Source: CAZSDP01 sp964605665 (GTDB lineage: Bacteria > Planctomycetota > UBA8108 > UBA1146). Taken from it: a DNA stretch of 64,000 bases. The position numbers were made by a program, and so were the translations under genes. Under the pieces are notes generated by a model. That model was not told the DNA's origin, ran no database searches, and saw only the letters and a program-made list of their open reading frames with translations. The DNA lies in contig CAZSDP010000003.1 of NCBI GenBank assembly GCA_964605665.1, positions 186,001-250,000 on the forward strand, in the 5' to 3' direction. This document shows, in pieces, positions 6,925 through 16,676 of this stretch (its first letter is position 1; each line of letters opens with the position of its first letter).

Positions 6925-9413
6925 CCGACCTCCGCAGAAAACCCACTGCCCAGGCGCCGGATCGCCTTTCGCGCCTTCCGCTCAGTTCTCGGATCGAGCT
7001 CGGCGGGTAGAGTGCCCGCAGACGGAGCGGTTGGTACAGAGACACCCTCAAAGGACGGTACGTAATCGGGAATTCCCAGTAATCTATGCAGGATGAATCG
7101 AGTTGCTTCTTTGGGATAGGGATACTCGAGAATCGAGGGCTCCTGGTACGTTTCCACCCGAGAGCTGCTCGGCAATACGCAACCGGGACAACCAGCGGGG
7201 CAAGGGCACTCGACCACCGCTTCCAAAGTCGCAGCGAGAATCTCGCGGTGCTTCTCGAATCCCACTTCGGAGTATCCGATCCCGCCTGGATAGAGGTCGT
7301 AGAGGTAGATGCGATCACTATCGATAAAGGTGTCGAGATCATTTGGATCACACATCGCCCTGATCGACGTCATCACTCGAATCAATCGCGCAACGCCATG
7401 CATGCCAGCCCGAAGGAAGTCGGGTCCAAAACGGTCGGTACTGCGCACCGTTTCTTCGTCTAGCTCAATCGTGTGTGCAACGGTGTCGAGTCGGAGTGGA
7501 GGAAGATCAATATCGCCGTAGCCGATATTCTCAACGCTGTGAAAGCGAACCTTCTTGTAACCGGTGATTCGAGTCACCACCTCGACCTCAGAAAGCTCAA
7601 TTCGAGATCCTGACTCCGCATGTTCCTGCCACAGCTCTTCGACGGTCACCTGCTTTTGACAGAGCGCCTGAGTGTAGTAACCGGTTTCAGTGCGACGAAT
7701 TTTCACCAGCTGGTTCTTCCAGTCCATCTCCTCTACAAGAAAAGTCTCCGTCCGGTGAATGTAGACTGCACCTTCATAGAGACTGAGCATCGCGGCCACG
7801 TAATCGAGCTCTCCTACGATCTTCTCTGCCCCCAGTTCGTAGATCGTGAAATTTTCGTCGGTCGCAGTACGAAGCTTGACCTCCTTCGACGGATATCCTC
7901 GATCGATGAAGTGCCAACGACGGTCTGATTCCGCTAATCGGCCTTCTTCACCCATCAGCGTCAAGAGTGGTAGCAAATCATCGCCAAAGAACGCCTCGTC
8001 CTCTTTGCCAACAGGGAGCTCATACGCAGCGCAGAGGAGGTGGCGCACCAAGATGTAGGGATTCGACCACTCGATTGTCGCCTGCTCTGGATTACTTTCA
8101 AACAGTGCCTCGGGATGCCGCATGAAGTACTGATCGATCGGTTCTTGTCCAGCGACCAAGATCGCTAGAGAATTTCGCTGGCGACGCCCCGCACGCCCGA
8201 TCTGCTGCAGAAAGCTGGAGACACTGCCTGGCCAACCCACCACCAGACACGCATCCAGTTCACCGATGTCGATCCCCATTTCGAGCGCATTGGTCGAAAC
8301 GACCCCACCGAGCTCGCCAGAAAAGAGCTGCGATTCGATGCGACGCCGTTCGCTCGGCAGGTAGCCACCGCGGTAAGCTTCAATCCGCTCCGCCACCTCC
8401 CGACCTTTTTGACCTCTCGCGCGCTCGCGAATGTATCGCAAAATCAACTCGATCGTGTTTCGAGTGCGACCGAAACAGATCGTCTTCACATTTCTTCGTA
8501 CCAATTCTGGCAATAATCGAACTGCGACCGAAGCAGGCCCCTTCCGAAACTTGCTGCCATCATCTTTGGTAACCAGTGGAGGATTCCAGAGCACCACTTC
8601 CTTGACTCCACGAGGAGCGCCATCATCGTCGACGACTGAGACCGGAACTCCGAGGAGACGTTCTGCATGTTCCGCAGGATTCGCGATCGTTGCACTCGCC
8701 CCGATAAAAGTCGGCTGCGAACCATGGTGCTGAGCGATTCGACGCAATCGGCGAATCACATTCCCGACGTGTGATCCGAAAATTCCCCTCAACGTGTGCA
8801 ACTCATCGACGATGACATATTTCAAGTTTGCGAAGAGACCGGCCCACCCTCCATGGTGAGGCAAAATCGAGGCATGCAACATGTCAGGATTGGTCAAGAC
8901 GATGCGCCCACCGCGTTTCAGTTTACGCCGCAAGACCGGATCGGTATCGCCATCGTAGACCCCAGCCGTCAATCTGAGATCGAGAGCATCGATCCAACTC
9001 ACGAGGGAACGATGCTGATCTTGAGTCAGAGCCTTTGTCGGATAGAGGTAAAGGGCGTAAGCGTTCTCTTGGCGCAAGACCGCATCCAAAACAGGAAGGT
9101 GAAAGCATAGGCTCTTTCCGCTGGCGGTGGCGGTCGCGACGACCACATGTTCACCTGCCAGCGTCCGCCGAATCGCTTCACCTTGGTGAAGGTACAGCGG
9201 GGCCATCCCTCGTGAATCGAGCTCGCTGAGAAGTCGAGGGTGGAGCGGAGGTGTGTCCTGATCGGTTCGAGCGGGGCAGCCTTCGAAACGGTGGAGGGCC
9301 CTGATCTCGTCGTGTTGGGCATGGCGGCGGCGAATCCCCTCCAATGCTGTTTCGACCAGATCTTCCGATCCTTCTCCAGCCAGCAGTTCCCGGGCCATCC
9401 GCTCTTGCGCCAT
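6921..9413 (-). CDS. mrfA: DEAD/DEAH-box helicase, MrfA/YprA family with C-terminal cysteine cluster
   Basis: Superfamily 2 helicase of 830 residues (Bacillus MrfA is about 750). Walker A ATASGKS lies near residue 96, the DExH box is VDELHTL, and the C-terminal helicase lobe contains STNALEMGIDIG and QQIGRAGRRQ. The last quarter matches DUF1998, with the four-cysteine cluster CPCPAGCPGC near residues 736-745, expected to bind zinc. The family translocates on DNA; with MrfB it forms a repair pathway for mitomycin C lesions. The frame opens with GTG-ATG. I chose the ATG (9413) because AAAGGGG lies seven bases upstream of it. It is the first gene of an operon with mrfB and possibly the YqgE gene. 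Confidence 0.87.
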   Translation of the reverse strand: MAQERMARELLAGEGSEDLVETALEGIRRRHAQHDEIRALHRFEGCPARTDQDTPPLHPRLLSELDSRGMAPLYLHQGEAIRRTLAGEHVVVATATASGKSLCFHLPVLDAVLRQENAYALYLYPTKALTQDQHRSLVSWIDALDLRLTAGVYDGDTDPVLRRKLKRGGRIVLTNPDMLHASILPHHGGWAGLFANLKYVIVDELHTLRGIFGSHVGNVIRRLRRIAQHHGSQPTFIGASATIANPAEHAERLLGVPVSVVDDDGAPRGVKEVVLWNPPLVTKDDGSKFRKGPASVAVRLLPELVRRNVKTICFGRTRNTIELILRYIRERARGQKGREVAERIEAYRGGYLPSERRRIESQLFSGELGGVVSTNALEMGIDIGELDACLVVGWPGSVSSFLQQIGRAGRRQRNSLAILVAGQEPIDQYFMRHPEALFESNPEQATIEWSNPYILVRHLLCAAYELPVGKEDEAFFGDDLLPLLTLMGEEGRLAESDRRWHFIDRGYPSKEVKLRTATDENFTIYELGAEKIVGELDYVAAMLSLYEGAVYIHRTETFLVEEMDWKNQLVKIRRTETGYYTQALCQKQVTVEELWQEHAESGSRIELSEVEVVTRITGYKKVRFHSVENIGYGDIDLPPLRLDTVAHTIELDEETVRSTDRFGPDFLRAGMHGVARLIRVMTSIRAMCDPNDLDTFIDSDRIYLYDLYPGGIGYSEVGFEKHREILAATLEAVVECPCPAGCPGCVLPSSSRVETYQEPSILEYPYPKEATRFILHRLLGIPDYVPSFEGVSVPTAPSAGTLPAELDPRTERKARKAIRRLGSGFSAEVG

Positions 9414-9577
9414 CACTGATCCCCTTTCCCCGTCACTTCCGGCGGGACCCTAACACAACACGAACACCGAGGCGAGGAGGAATGAGGATCCTCCGGCGGG
9501 GAGTCCTTCCGGTTTAAGGAGAGCTTCGGTAGACTTCTCAACCTGACGAGAATGGAGGGAGACGCCGCTCCCTCCGG

Positions 9578-10903
9578 GTGGAGGTGAATTCTTTGTCCCT
9601 CAGTTGCAGCCAGTGCGCCTCTTCGCGCTCCGATTGTTCCCTATTTTCGGGATCGACCGGGGGCTGGCCCAGAAGCTTGCGATCGATCTCGACTCTCCCC
9701 CGCCTCGTTCTCCCCTTCCTGATTCTTCTGGGAGCGGCAGGCTGCAGCCACACCGTTCCAGAGGAAAGCTCGCATCGATCCGCACTGGCCCCGGTCGCCC
9801 CCACGATCGAACAGGCGAATTCCGCACTCCAGACCGGTCGAATTCAGGAAGCGCAACGACTCTATGGGCAACTCACCGCCCCCGGGTATCGGTCGGGAAC
9901 GCGAGGGCTCGCCTTCTTCGCCTTGGGGAAGATCGCGTTACAGCAAGGTGATCTGCCGCAAGCGGTCGAACGGCTCGACGCTGCCCGCCACCTTCTGCGA
10001 CGTCACCAGAGCTGGGCACTCGCGGAATTGCTCTATGGGGAAACTCAAATTCGATCGGGTCAACTTCAGAGTGGGGTCGACGCTCTCAAGAGTGTGTTTC
10101 CCGCTCTCGGATCTCAAGCGGACCGTACTCGAGCCGCATTTCTGATCGACCGTACCCACCGCGTCATCAGCGCGGAGCCGACTCCCGACCTCTATCAACA
10201 GTTCGCCCGAACCGCGAGCTATCCCGAGTACGATGTGATCTTCGCGAAGTATCCAGTCCGGCCCACCACAACCAAGACCGAGGCAGCAACCAGAGCACCA
10301 CAGCCCACTCCGAAGAAGTCCGCCCCGTCGAAGATCGTCACTCGAAAAGAGTGGCGTGCTCAACCGACCGCGGGGAATGCCAAGAGAAACTCAAGGTGGT
10401 CGAAGATCACCATCCACCACACCGCAGATCAAAGCTCGATGGTGACGCTGGGAAATGGTGACACCTCTGAGTATCTCCGGCGCCTGCAAGCGTACTTCCA
10501 AGACGTCAAACGCTGGGCAGACCTCCCCTATCACTATCTGATTGCGAAGAATGGACAAGTCTACGAGGGACGTCCGCTCGCATACCAAGGAGCCCACGCG
10601 GGGGGATCGGCGAATCGGGAAAACATCGGGATCGCGCTCATCGGTGACTTCGATCGAGTCAATCCCAGCCGAGAGCAACTCAACTCTCTGAAGTCGCTCG
10701 TCCGTCAGCTACAGTCTCGCCACAAGATTTCAACCGCAAGGATCTACCCCCACTGTGATCTCAGAGCGACCAGCTGCCCCGGAGCACGACTCAAGCAGAC
10801 GGTGCGTACGCTCTATGGCTATCAGGTCGATCCAGAACCGAGCACCGACTTCTGTCAGCATTCGGAAGTACTTCCCGAGCGGATGGAGAAAGACGCGGAC
10901 TGA
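9578..10903 (+). CDS. Lipoprotein N-acetylmuramoyl-L-alanine amidase (Amidase_2 type)
   Basis: The protein has 441 residues. A hydrophobic stretch ending in LLGAAGCS near residue 56 is a lipobox, so the mature protein should be anchored by lipid at that cysteine. A helical, tetratricopeptide-like region (about residues 75-210) is followed by a proline- and lysine-rich linker. The catalytic domain (about 255-425) carries zinc ligands ITIHHTA and, late, YPHCDLRATSCPG; HYLIAKNGQVYEGRP and ENIGIALIGDF are typical of PGRP/amidase type 2 enzymes. It cleaves the bond between muramic acid and L-alanine in peptidoglycan. The GTG at 9578 opens the frame, but the 40 residues before the hydrophobic core are unusually long; the TTG before RSISTLPRL could be the true start. 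Confidence 0.85.
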   Translation: MEVNSLSLSCSQCASSRSDCSLFSGSTGGWPRSLRSISTLPRLVLPFLILLGAAGCSHTVPEESSHRSALAPVAPTIEQANSALQTGRIQEAQRLYGQLTAPGYRSGTRGLAFFALGKIALQQGDLPQAVERLDAARHLLRRHQSWALAELLYGETQIRSGQLQSGVDALKSVFPALGSQADRTRAAFLIDRTHRVISAEPTPDLYQQFARTASYPEYDVIFAKYPVRPTTTKTEAATRAPQPTPKKSAPSKIVTRKEWRAQPTAGNAKRNSRWSKITIHHTADQSSMVTLGNGDTSEYLRRLQAYFQDVKRWADLPYHYLIAKNGQVYEGRPLAYQGAHAGGSANRENIGIALIGDFDRVNPSREQLNSLKSLVRQLQSRHKISTARIYPHCDLRATSCPGARLKQTVRTLYGYQVDPEPSTDFCQHSEVLPERMEKDAD

Positions 10904-11325
10904 CCCCCCCATCGGTCAGAAACTGCGTCCCAAGATCGGGCCGCGGACGTCCGAAGCACCGTAATTGCACCGCGAAAAACGCTCGGCAAGCTCGGCTCTT
11001 GATCCCCGAACTACCCGTGATCGAGGGCGAACGGGTCGTTCTTGAGTAGAGCGGTGAGATTTCTCGCCAACGGCACCTCCGATGCTGACAGGCTGTTGCT
11101 TCGGAGAGGGCGTGCTCGCCCAATTCCCCGCCAAACTCCCACCACACCTCCCTCCAATTCGTCCCAACTCGTCCCGTTCGCCCCTCCGGAGCCTCCTATC
11201 GACGCGGCCAATCTTCCCGGAACTCGATCGGGTCGTGGAGATCGAGCTGTCATGTGAGCCGTCGGCGGGTACCCTATCAGTGGCATCCACGTCAGGTTCG
11301 AACGGTGCCGGAGAGGTCCGTGGAA
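10904..11325. other. 422-base gap without a convincing gene
   Basis: No ORF here has family features. The longest, on the minus strand at 10916-11290, is arginine- and serine-rich with no recognisable motif. A small inverted repeat, CTGACC/GGTCAG at 10900-10919, spans the amidase stop but lacks a T-run. I see no RNA gene signature. Confidence 0.5.
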
Positions 11326-11595
11326 ATGGTGCTCTTAGGATTCTTTCGATTTGGAAATCGCAAGCGTGGTGAACTGGAACAAAAGCGTGCTCATGCCCGC
11401 CGAGAGCTCACCGCTGAACTCGAGGCGTTGAGAACAGAACTCGAGCTCCTCAGCGAAAAGTTGAATATCGAACTCAAATCCGACGATGGCGACCGAACCA
11501 CGACTCTGTCTCGATATCCCCGGCGTATTGTCGAACTCAAGATTCAAATCGACGAACTCGAGCGAAAGCTCTCCGCTCTCGACCGCAAGCGTTGA
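11326..11595 (+). CDS. Small charged coiled-coil protein of unknown function
   Basis: The protein has 89 residues. After a short hydrophobic and basic start (MVLLGFFRFGNRKRG) come two heptad-rich helices, one in the region RRELTAELEALRTELELL and one in IVELKIQIDELERKLSAL, separated by a polar loop. Leucines and isoleucines recur every three to four residues, as in a coiled-coil hairpin. The ATG at 11326 is preceded by GAGAGG about ten bases away. The same frame extends upstream to a GTG at 11254, but that part has no protein-like character. I do not recognise a family, and its neighbours give no clue. It could be a small scaffold or cell-envelope coiled coil. Confidence 0.55.
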   Translation: MVLLGFFRFGNRKRGELEQKRAHARRELTAELEALRTELELLSEKLNIELKSDDGDRTTTLSRYPRRIVELKIQIDELERKLSALDRKR

Positions 11596-12079
11596 GTGGG
11601 ACCAGCGTGTCGTCGACTCCTGCCTTCGATGCGCGAAAACGGTTGGCGAGAGGCCAGAACTCCCTCATCGGCATTTCCGCCTGCCCACAGACCGGTAGGC
11701 GGCACGCCGATCCTCCTCGAAATCCCACATCTCTTTATCCTTTGGTGAGTTCTGACTTTGTGACCAAGCCGAACAAGTGGTATGATGGCGGGAGACTGGG
11801 CTGAGAGTTCGCGGAGATTGCGATTCGCTTGGCGGAAGCTCATTCAGAGTGGACGTCACGACCATTCCAGTTGGCGCCAAGCGGGGATTGGGTACCCCGC
11901 CAAACGGTTGGTTCCATCCCATCCAATTCGAGATCTAACCGTTTGCCTTTCTTCGAAGTTCAGGCCTCAGTCACTGAAATTGTTCGATCGTTGGAATCGA
12001 TCTGCGACGGGGTTTCCACTCAACGGTGGAAAGCCATCCAGAGTTGTTCCACCCACCGTTTCTTCCGGAGGGTCAGGAG
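11596..12079. other. 484-base leader region upstream of the giant subtilase gene
   Basis: No convincing gene is seen. The region holds a sigma70-like promoter (11758-11786) and then about 290 bases of untranslated leader before the protease start. Short plus-strand ORFs run through it without recognisable features. No riboswitch motif was recognised. Confidence 0.5.
11758..11786 (+). promoter_or_regulatory. Sigma70-like promoter upstream of the subtilase gene
   Basis: TTGTGA (11758-11763) is separated by exactly 17 bases from TATGAT (11781-11786). The hexamers match the consensus at 4/6 and 5/6 positions. The implied transcript starts near 11793 and has a leader of about 290 bases before the protease start codon. 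Confidence 0.5.
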
Positions 12080-15000
12080 ATGTCGCCGATGTGCGACCAC
12101 AAGCGCGAAGACCGAAACACTAAACCAGGTCGAGAGTGCGCTCGCCGCCACTTCTACGACCTCGTTCGGTCGTCGTATCGCTTGCCCCCCATCCTTTGGA
12201 TCGTTGGGGCACTACTTCTTCTGAATCCTATTCCTTCCGTGAATTCACTCTGCTTTTCGCAAGATCTTGAGCCGCTTCCTCCGCTGCCGAAAGCAGAAGA
12301 CTCGCGAACGCCACGTTGGAGCTACCGCTTCGGGGAAGAGGTGATCGCATTCGATCCAGATCCACTGACGATCGTCGTCCGATTGCGAACAGACCCCACC
12401 GAGTTGCCCGATCAGCAGGTACTCCTCAATTCGCTCTCACTGATCATCGATTCTGATCTGTTTCATCCGCCACAGTCGATCGACCTGACTCGCTATCCAG
12501 GGCTCGCCCTCCTGCGGCTGCAACGTCCACTCAGTGAGATCGAGCAGCTCGAGGTGCTCAAAGATCTCGAGCGCTCCGAGGTCGTCGAGTTCGCGAGCCT
12601 CGCATCCCGAGCCCCCGACGCTCTGTTGATTCCGCGGCCGGAAGTCTGGGTTGTCCTGGAGAAGGTCGATCCCGAAGGCACGCTTGCTCGCATCCTCGAA
12701 CACGGCATCCTTTCGATCAAAGCCTCATTCCCTAGCCTCTATCCCACTTGGCTCCTCCAAATCGAAGGGGCCCCCTTGGACTCCTTCCAAGTGGCGGAGG
12801 CACTGCGCGCGATCGACGGAGTTCGCTTCACTCAGCCCAACTTCATCCGCCGCCTAGAAAACCACAGTCGCCCGAGTGACACCCTCTTTCCCAGCCAATG
12901 GAATTTGGAAAACAACGGTCAATTTGGGGGAACTTCAGGAGCAGATATCCGCGCTCTCGAAGCGTGGGAGATCGAAAGCGGAAACCCGAGCATCACCATC
13001 GCGATCATCGATGAAGGGGTCGATCTCACCCACCCCGATCTCATCGGCCAGATCGTGGCGGGCTACGACGCGGTCGGAGCGGTCACCCCACCGCCGGGTG
13101 GCATGCCGGGCAATGCGGCGAGTCAAGACGCCCATGGAACCGCCTGCGCAGGCATCGCTGCGGCGACCGGAGACAACCAGTTCGGAATCGCCGGAGTTTG
13201 CTGGAATGCCTCGATCATGTCGGTGCGCATCGGATTCGGTGACTTCTGGACACAAGATGACTGGGTCGTCGATGGGATCACTTGGGCGACCGATATGGGA
13301 GCGGACGTGCTCTCCAACTCGTGGGGTGGAGGGCCAGGCTCGACGATCATTCAGGGAGCGATCCAGTATGCCAACGCCGTCGGCCGCGGGGGGCTCGGCA
13401 CCCCAACAGTCTTCTCTTCGGGCAATGGCGACATCAATCAAGTGGCATTTCCCGCCTCTCTCCCGGAGACGATTGCGGTCGGAGCGAGTACACCCTGCGA
13501 CGAACGGAAGAGCAGTACGAGTTGCGATGGAGAGTGGTGGTGGGGATCACAATATGGTCCGGCACTCGATCTCGTCGCCCCGGGTCCCAAAGTCACGACA
13601 ACCGACAATTTCGGTCCTGCCGGATATGTCCGCAGCCATTACGTTGAATTCAGCGGAACTTCATCGGCAGCTCCGCACGTTGCTGGAGCCATCGCCTTGC
13701 TCCTCTCCTCGAACTCCAGCTTCACCGCAGACGAGCTCCGCCAGTTACTTCGTCAAAGCGCGGCCGAGGTGGGGCCGGTTCCATACGTTTCAGGACGTAA
13801 CGATGAAATGGGCTATGGCCGACTCGATCTCCTCGCCCTCTTGGTCGCCGCAGGAGCGGGAGTCAATCCACCGTTAGGTGTCGAGTGTCGCACCATTAGC
13901 ACCGATACTCAGCTCTCTTGGGTCAATGGAGAGACGTACGCATCGATCGAGATCGAACGAGATGGGGTGCTCATCGCCACCCTCCCTGGCTCAGAGACCA
14001 ACTACACCGATACAACACCGGGGTTGGGGCTCTTTCAATACACACTCCGCGGAATCACTTCGGTCGGAGCGAGTCCAGGAGTTCTGTGTAGCACGGTGAT
14101 CATCGGTGCAGCGACCGACCTCGTTTGGTCGCCAGTAGCAGGGGCAGTTGCGGGCGGTCCCCCCATCGCCGCCGCTCTCAGTGCCAATGGACGCCTCCCC
14201 CTCCTGGTGCAGAACCTCGCTGACGGTGGTTCTCTCGACCAGTACTCGTCGGTCTGGGTCAATGTCGGCGTGTTTCCAGACACTTACCAGTTAACCACCG
14301 CTGAAGGAGTGGCGCTGGCAGACTATCTTCAGAGTGCCACCAGTACCTCGCAGCGCTACCTCTATCTCGAAGGTGGAGATACCTGGTTCTTCGACTCCAA
14401 TACTCCGGTCCACGATCTACTCGGAATCGAACCTGTGGGAGATGGGCCCAATAATCCCAGTGAGAACTTGGGAACGATTGTGAGCGTCCCGTCACCATCT
14501 TGTGCACTTCCAGCCTTGGAGTTGGAGTACAGCGGGGAGAACCAATTCATCGATCGTATCAGTCCACTGCCGGGATCCTCAGTACTCCTACAAAACCAAT
14601 CGCCATCTTTTGAGGCGGGTATTGCTCGCGACTCGGGGACCTACCGAACCCTCGGTACGAATTTCGAAATCGCGGGAATCTCTGAAACTGGTAACTCTCA
14701 AGCGGATTTGGTCGGTGCCATCCTCGATTGCTGGGGGCTCCCCACCGTTGCCAGCCCACTCCCCCAACCGATTCAGAACTTCAACTGCCAAGATGTCTTT
14801 GGAGCGATTCAGTTGAACTGGGTACTCGGGGACAGCTACGACGGGATTCGAGTCACGCGCAACGATCTGTTGATCGCCATTCTTCCTGGAACAGCTCAGG
14901 GCTTAGTCGATGCTACTCCTGCCCCAGGAGTCAATGTTTACCAAGTTCAGGGCACAGCTCTCGGAGCAGACAGTCCGGCCAGGTCTTGTGTCTCACAGTC

Positions 15001-16201
15001 CGCGCTACCCGTAAACAGACTGACGATAGAGGACAACTTCGCGTCGGTGGGGGAAGCGGTGACGATCCCAGTTCTCGCTGAGCACCAACTTCCTCTCGAA
15101 GGTTACACAATGGGGTTCATCTACGACCCCAGTGTGCTTCAAGTCACCTCTCTGACCACCGCCGGCACTGTGCTCGAAGTCTTGGGAGCTGAGTTCTTTG
15201 TCTTCGATGTCGACTCCATCGCCGGTACCGCCACCGCGACGGCAATGCTCGACGCAATCCCGCCGATCACCGAAGCGGTCCCACCCGGAGTCGATCAAGT
15301 GATCCTGAACATCCTCGGGACCATCTCAGTAAACGCGCCCCCCGGCTCGATCACGCCGCTGGCACTTCCGGAGAGTCTTGGCTCTCCTCCAGTGGTCACC
15401 GCTTTTCTCGAAAATGGAGTGACCGCTTATCCGCCAGAACGAGACTCTGGCACTCTGACCGTCTTGGCCAATACGAATCTCGGCATCGCTCTCAATACGG
15501 TGAGCGGGTCGGTGGGAGAACCGATCGATCAATCGATTTTCGTCTCGACCGATCGCGAACTGCGTGGATTCAGCTTTGGGATTCCCTTTGATAGTGCCCA
15601 GATCACTCCATCGACCACGACACTCTCCGGCACCATTGCCGACGGTGCTGACTACTCAGAAGTTGAAATCGATGTAGTCAGGGGATTCCTGACCGCTTCG
15701 GTGATCCTAGATCTTGTGGGTCCGATCGAACTCACGATCCCGGTCGGTGGTGATTTACCAGTTTTCCGGATCTCATGGATCGTCGACTTGGCCGTTCAAG
15801 AATCGACTTCGATTCCGGTCCAATTCCAAGAGGGGCTGGGGATGGTGCCGGTGCCTCTAGCTTTGATCGACCTCGCTGGCAATTCGCTTTCACCAACGAT
15901 TGAAAACGGAGCGATCTTGGTGACCACTCCCCCGACAATTGAGTTTATTCGAGGCGATATGAATCTGGATGGAGCGGTCGACGTCTCCGACCCGATCGGA
16001 ATCCTCTCTTGGATCTTCGAAGGACACACTGCAAGTTGCCTCGATGCTGCCGATGCAAACGATGACGGCTTCGTTGATATTGGCGACCCCATCTATCTCC
16101 TGGGGTTTCAGTTCAGTAATACGGCACCACCTCCGGTACCATTCCCGCAAGCGGGACCGGATCCCACCGCTGACAATCTGGAGTGCGATCAGGGTCTCTG
16201 A
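12080..16201 (+). CDS. Large exported subtilisin-like serine protease with cohesin-like and dockerin-like modules
   Basis: The protein has 1373 residues. A hydrophobic segment (PPILWIVGALLLL, about residues 36-48) acts as signal peptide or anchor. The S8 peptidase domain (about 290-590) has all three catalytic blocks: IAIIDEGVDLTHPDL (Asp311), DAHGTACAGIAAA (His352) and SGTSSAAPHVAG (Ser528). Two fibronectin III-like repeats follow (each with QLSW/QLNW...GDSYDGI-type segments), separated by an unassigned domain. Two beta-rich cohesin-like stretches (from about 985 and 1135) come next, then a dockerin-like duplicated calcium module (RGDMNLDGAVDVSDP ... DAADANDDGFVDIGDP). The last module lacks the terminal CP. 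The start is ambiguous: ATG at 12080 directly follows AGGAG, and ATG at 12089 is the better spaced alternative. It probably degrades or processes extracellular proteins. Confidence 0.88.
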   Translation: MSPMCDHKREDRNTKPGRECARRHFYDLVRSSYRLPPILWIVGALLLLNPIPSVNSLCFSQDLEPLPPLPKAEDSRTPRWSYRFGEEVIAFDPDPLTIVVRLRTDPTELPDQQVLLNSLSLIIDSDLFHPPQSIDLTRYPGLALLRLQRPLSEIEQLEVLKDLERSEVVEFASLASRAPDALLIPRPEVWVVLEKVDPEGTLARILEHGILSIKASFPSLYPTWLLQIEGAPLDSFQVAEALRAIDGVRFTQPNFIRRLENHSRPSDTLFPSQWNLENNGQFGGTSGADIRALEAWEIESGNPSITIAIIDEGVDLTHPDLIGQIVAGYDAVGAVTPPPGGMPGNAASQDAHGTACAGIAAATGDNQFGIAGVCWNASIMSVRIGFGDFWTQDDWVVDGITWATDMGADVLSNSWGGGPGSTIIQGAIQYANAVGRGGLGTPTVFSSGNGDINQVAFPASLPETIAVGASTPCDERKSSTSCDGEWWWGSQYGPALDLVAPGPKVTTTDNFGPAGYVRSHYVEFSGTSSAAPHVAGAIALLLSSNSSFTADELRQLLRQSAAEVGPVPYVSGRNDEMGYGRLDLLALLVAAGAGVNPPLGVECRTISTDTQLSWVNGETYASIEIERDGVLIATLPGSETNYTDTTPGLGLFQYTLRGITSVGASPGVLCSTVIIGAATDLVWSPVAGAVAGGPPIAAALSANGRLPLLVQNLADGGSLDQYSSVWVNVGVFPDTYQLTTAEGVALADYLQSATSTSQRYLYLEGGDTWFFDSNTPVHDLLGIEPVGDGPNNPSENLGTIVSVPSPSCALPALELEYSGENQFIDRISPLPGSSVLLQNQSPSFEAGIARDSGTYRTLGTNFEIAGISETGNSQADLVGAILDCWGLPTVASPLPQPIQNFNCQDVFGAIQLNWVLGDSYDGIRVTRNDLLIAILPGTAQGLVDATPAPGVNVYQVQGTALGADSPARSCVSQSALPVNRLTIEDNFASVGEAVTIPVLAEHQLPLEGYTMGFIYDPSVLQVTSLTTAGTVLEVLGAEFFVFDVDSIAGTATATAMLDAIPPITEAVPPGVDQVILNILGTISVNAPPGSITPLALPESLGSPPVVTAFLENGVTAYPPERDSGTLTVLANTNLGIALNTVSGSVGEPIDQSIFVSTDRELRGFSFGIPFDSAQITPSTTTLSGTIADGADYSEVEIDVVRGFLTASVILDLVGPIELTIPVGGDLPVFRISWIVDLAVQESTSIPVQFQEGLGMVPVPLALIDLAGNSLSPTIENGAILVTTPPTIEFIRGDMNLDGAVDVSDPIGILSWIFEGHTASCLDAADANDDGFVDIGDPIYLLGFQFSNTAPPPVPFPQAGPDPTADNLECDQGL

Positions 16202-16277
16202 TCGACCACTCCTGCTTCCACCTGAGTCGACCCTCGCACCAATCTCATCTTGGACTCCCTTGACGATCTGACCCGGT

Positions 16278-16676
16278 TCACCGCTCATCCAGCGTCCAGT
16301 CTGGATCGTCGTCTCGCTCTCTCGGCTCGATCGGGTTCGATTCATCGACCGATCCGAATTCTTCTTCTAGGGGATCAACCCTCGCTGCTTCGCCATAGCG
16401 GTTGCGCTCTGAGGTCCCTTCACGAACCTCACGCTGATACTCGAGTCTCAATCGTTCATACTCTTGTGGGGAAATGTCGTCCGCTTCAACTACGCGGCCC
16501 TCCATCCCCTCTTGATGCAATCTGATCAGGAAAGGGATACACCAGCCGCAACCGGTCCCTGCCCCAAAGCACTCCGACACCTGGGAGGCTCGTTTTGGCT
16601 GGCGCTGCCGGATGAAGTTCACGATCTTCCGCTTCTTGACGCGAAAGCAGTAGCAGACGAGATCATCCATTTCCAT
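16278..16676 (-). CDS. BFD-like [2Fe-2S]-binding protein with acidic tail
   Basis: The protein has 132 residues. The N-terminal about 55 residues carry VCYCFRV and then ECFGAGTGCGWC, the four-cysteine arrangement (C-x-C ... C-x2-C) of the bacterioferritin-associated ferredoxin (BFD) domain that holds a [2Fe-2S] cluster. In BFD proteins this cluster hands electrons to bacterioferritin or to nitrite reductase-type enzymes. No bacterioferritin gene is nearby. The remaining 75 residues are rich in Glu, Asp and Arg, look disordered, and are longer than in stand-alone BFD proteins (about 60-70 residues total). The ATG at 16676 starts the frame; a second ATG follows at 16670. It is convergent with the protease gene. 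Confidence 0.8.
   Translation of the reverse strand: MEMDDLVCYCFRVKKRKIVNFIRQRQPKRASQVSECFGAGTGCGWCIPFLIRLHQEGMEGRVVEADDISPQEYERLRLEYQREVREGTSERNRYGEAARVDPLEEEFGSVDESNPIEPRERDDDPDWTLDER

Noticed and set aside
9417..9480. Possible SOS box upstream of mrfA
   Set aside because: Only one half-site (CGAAC) is present, without the matching GTTCG arm.
10916..11290. 124-residue minus-strand ORF in an intergenic gap
   Set aside because: Composition is Arg/Ser/Gly-biased without hydrophobic core or motif; no clear ribosome binding site.
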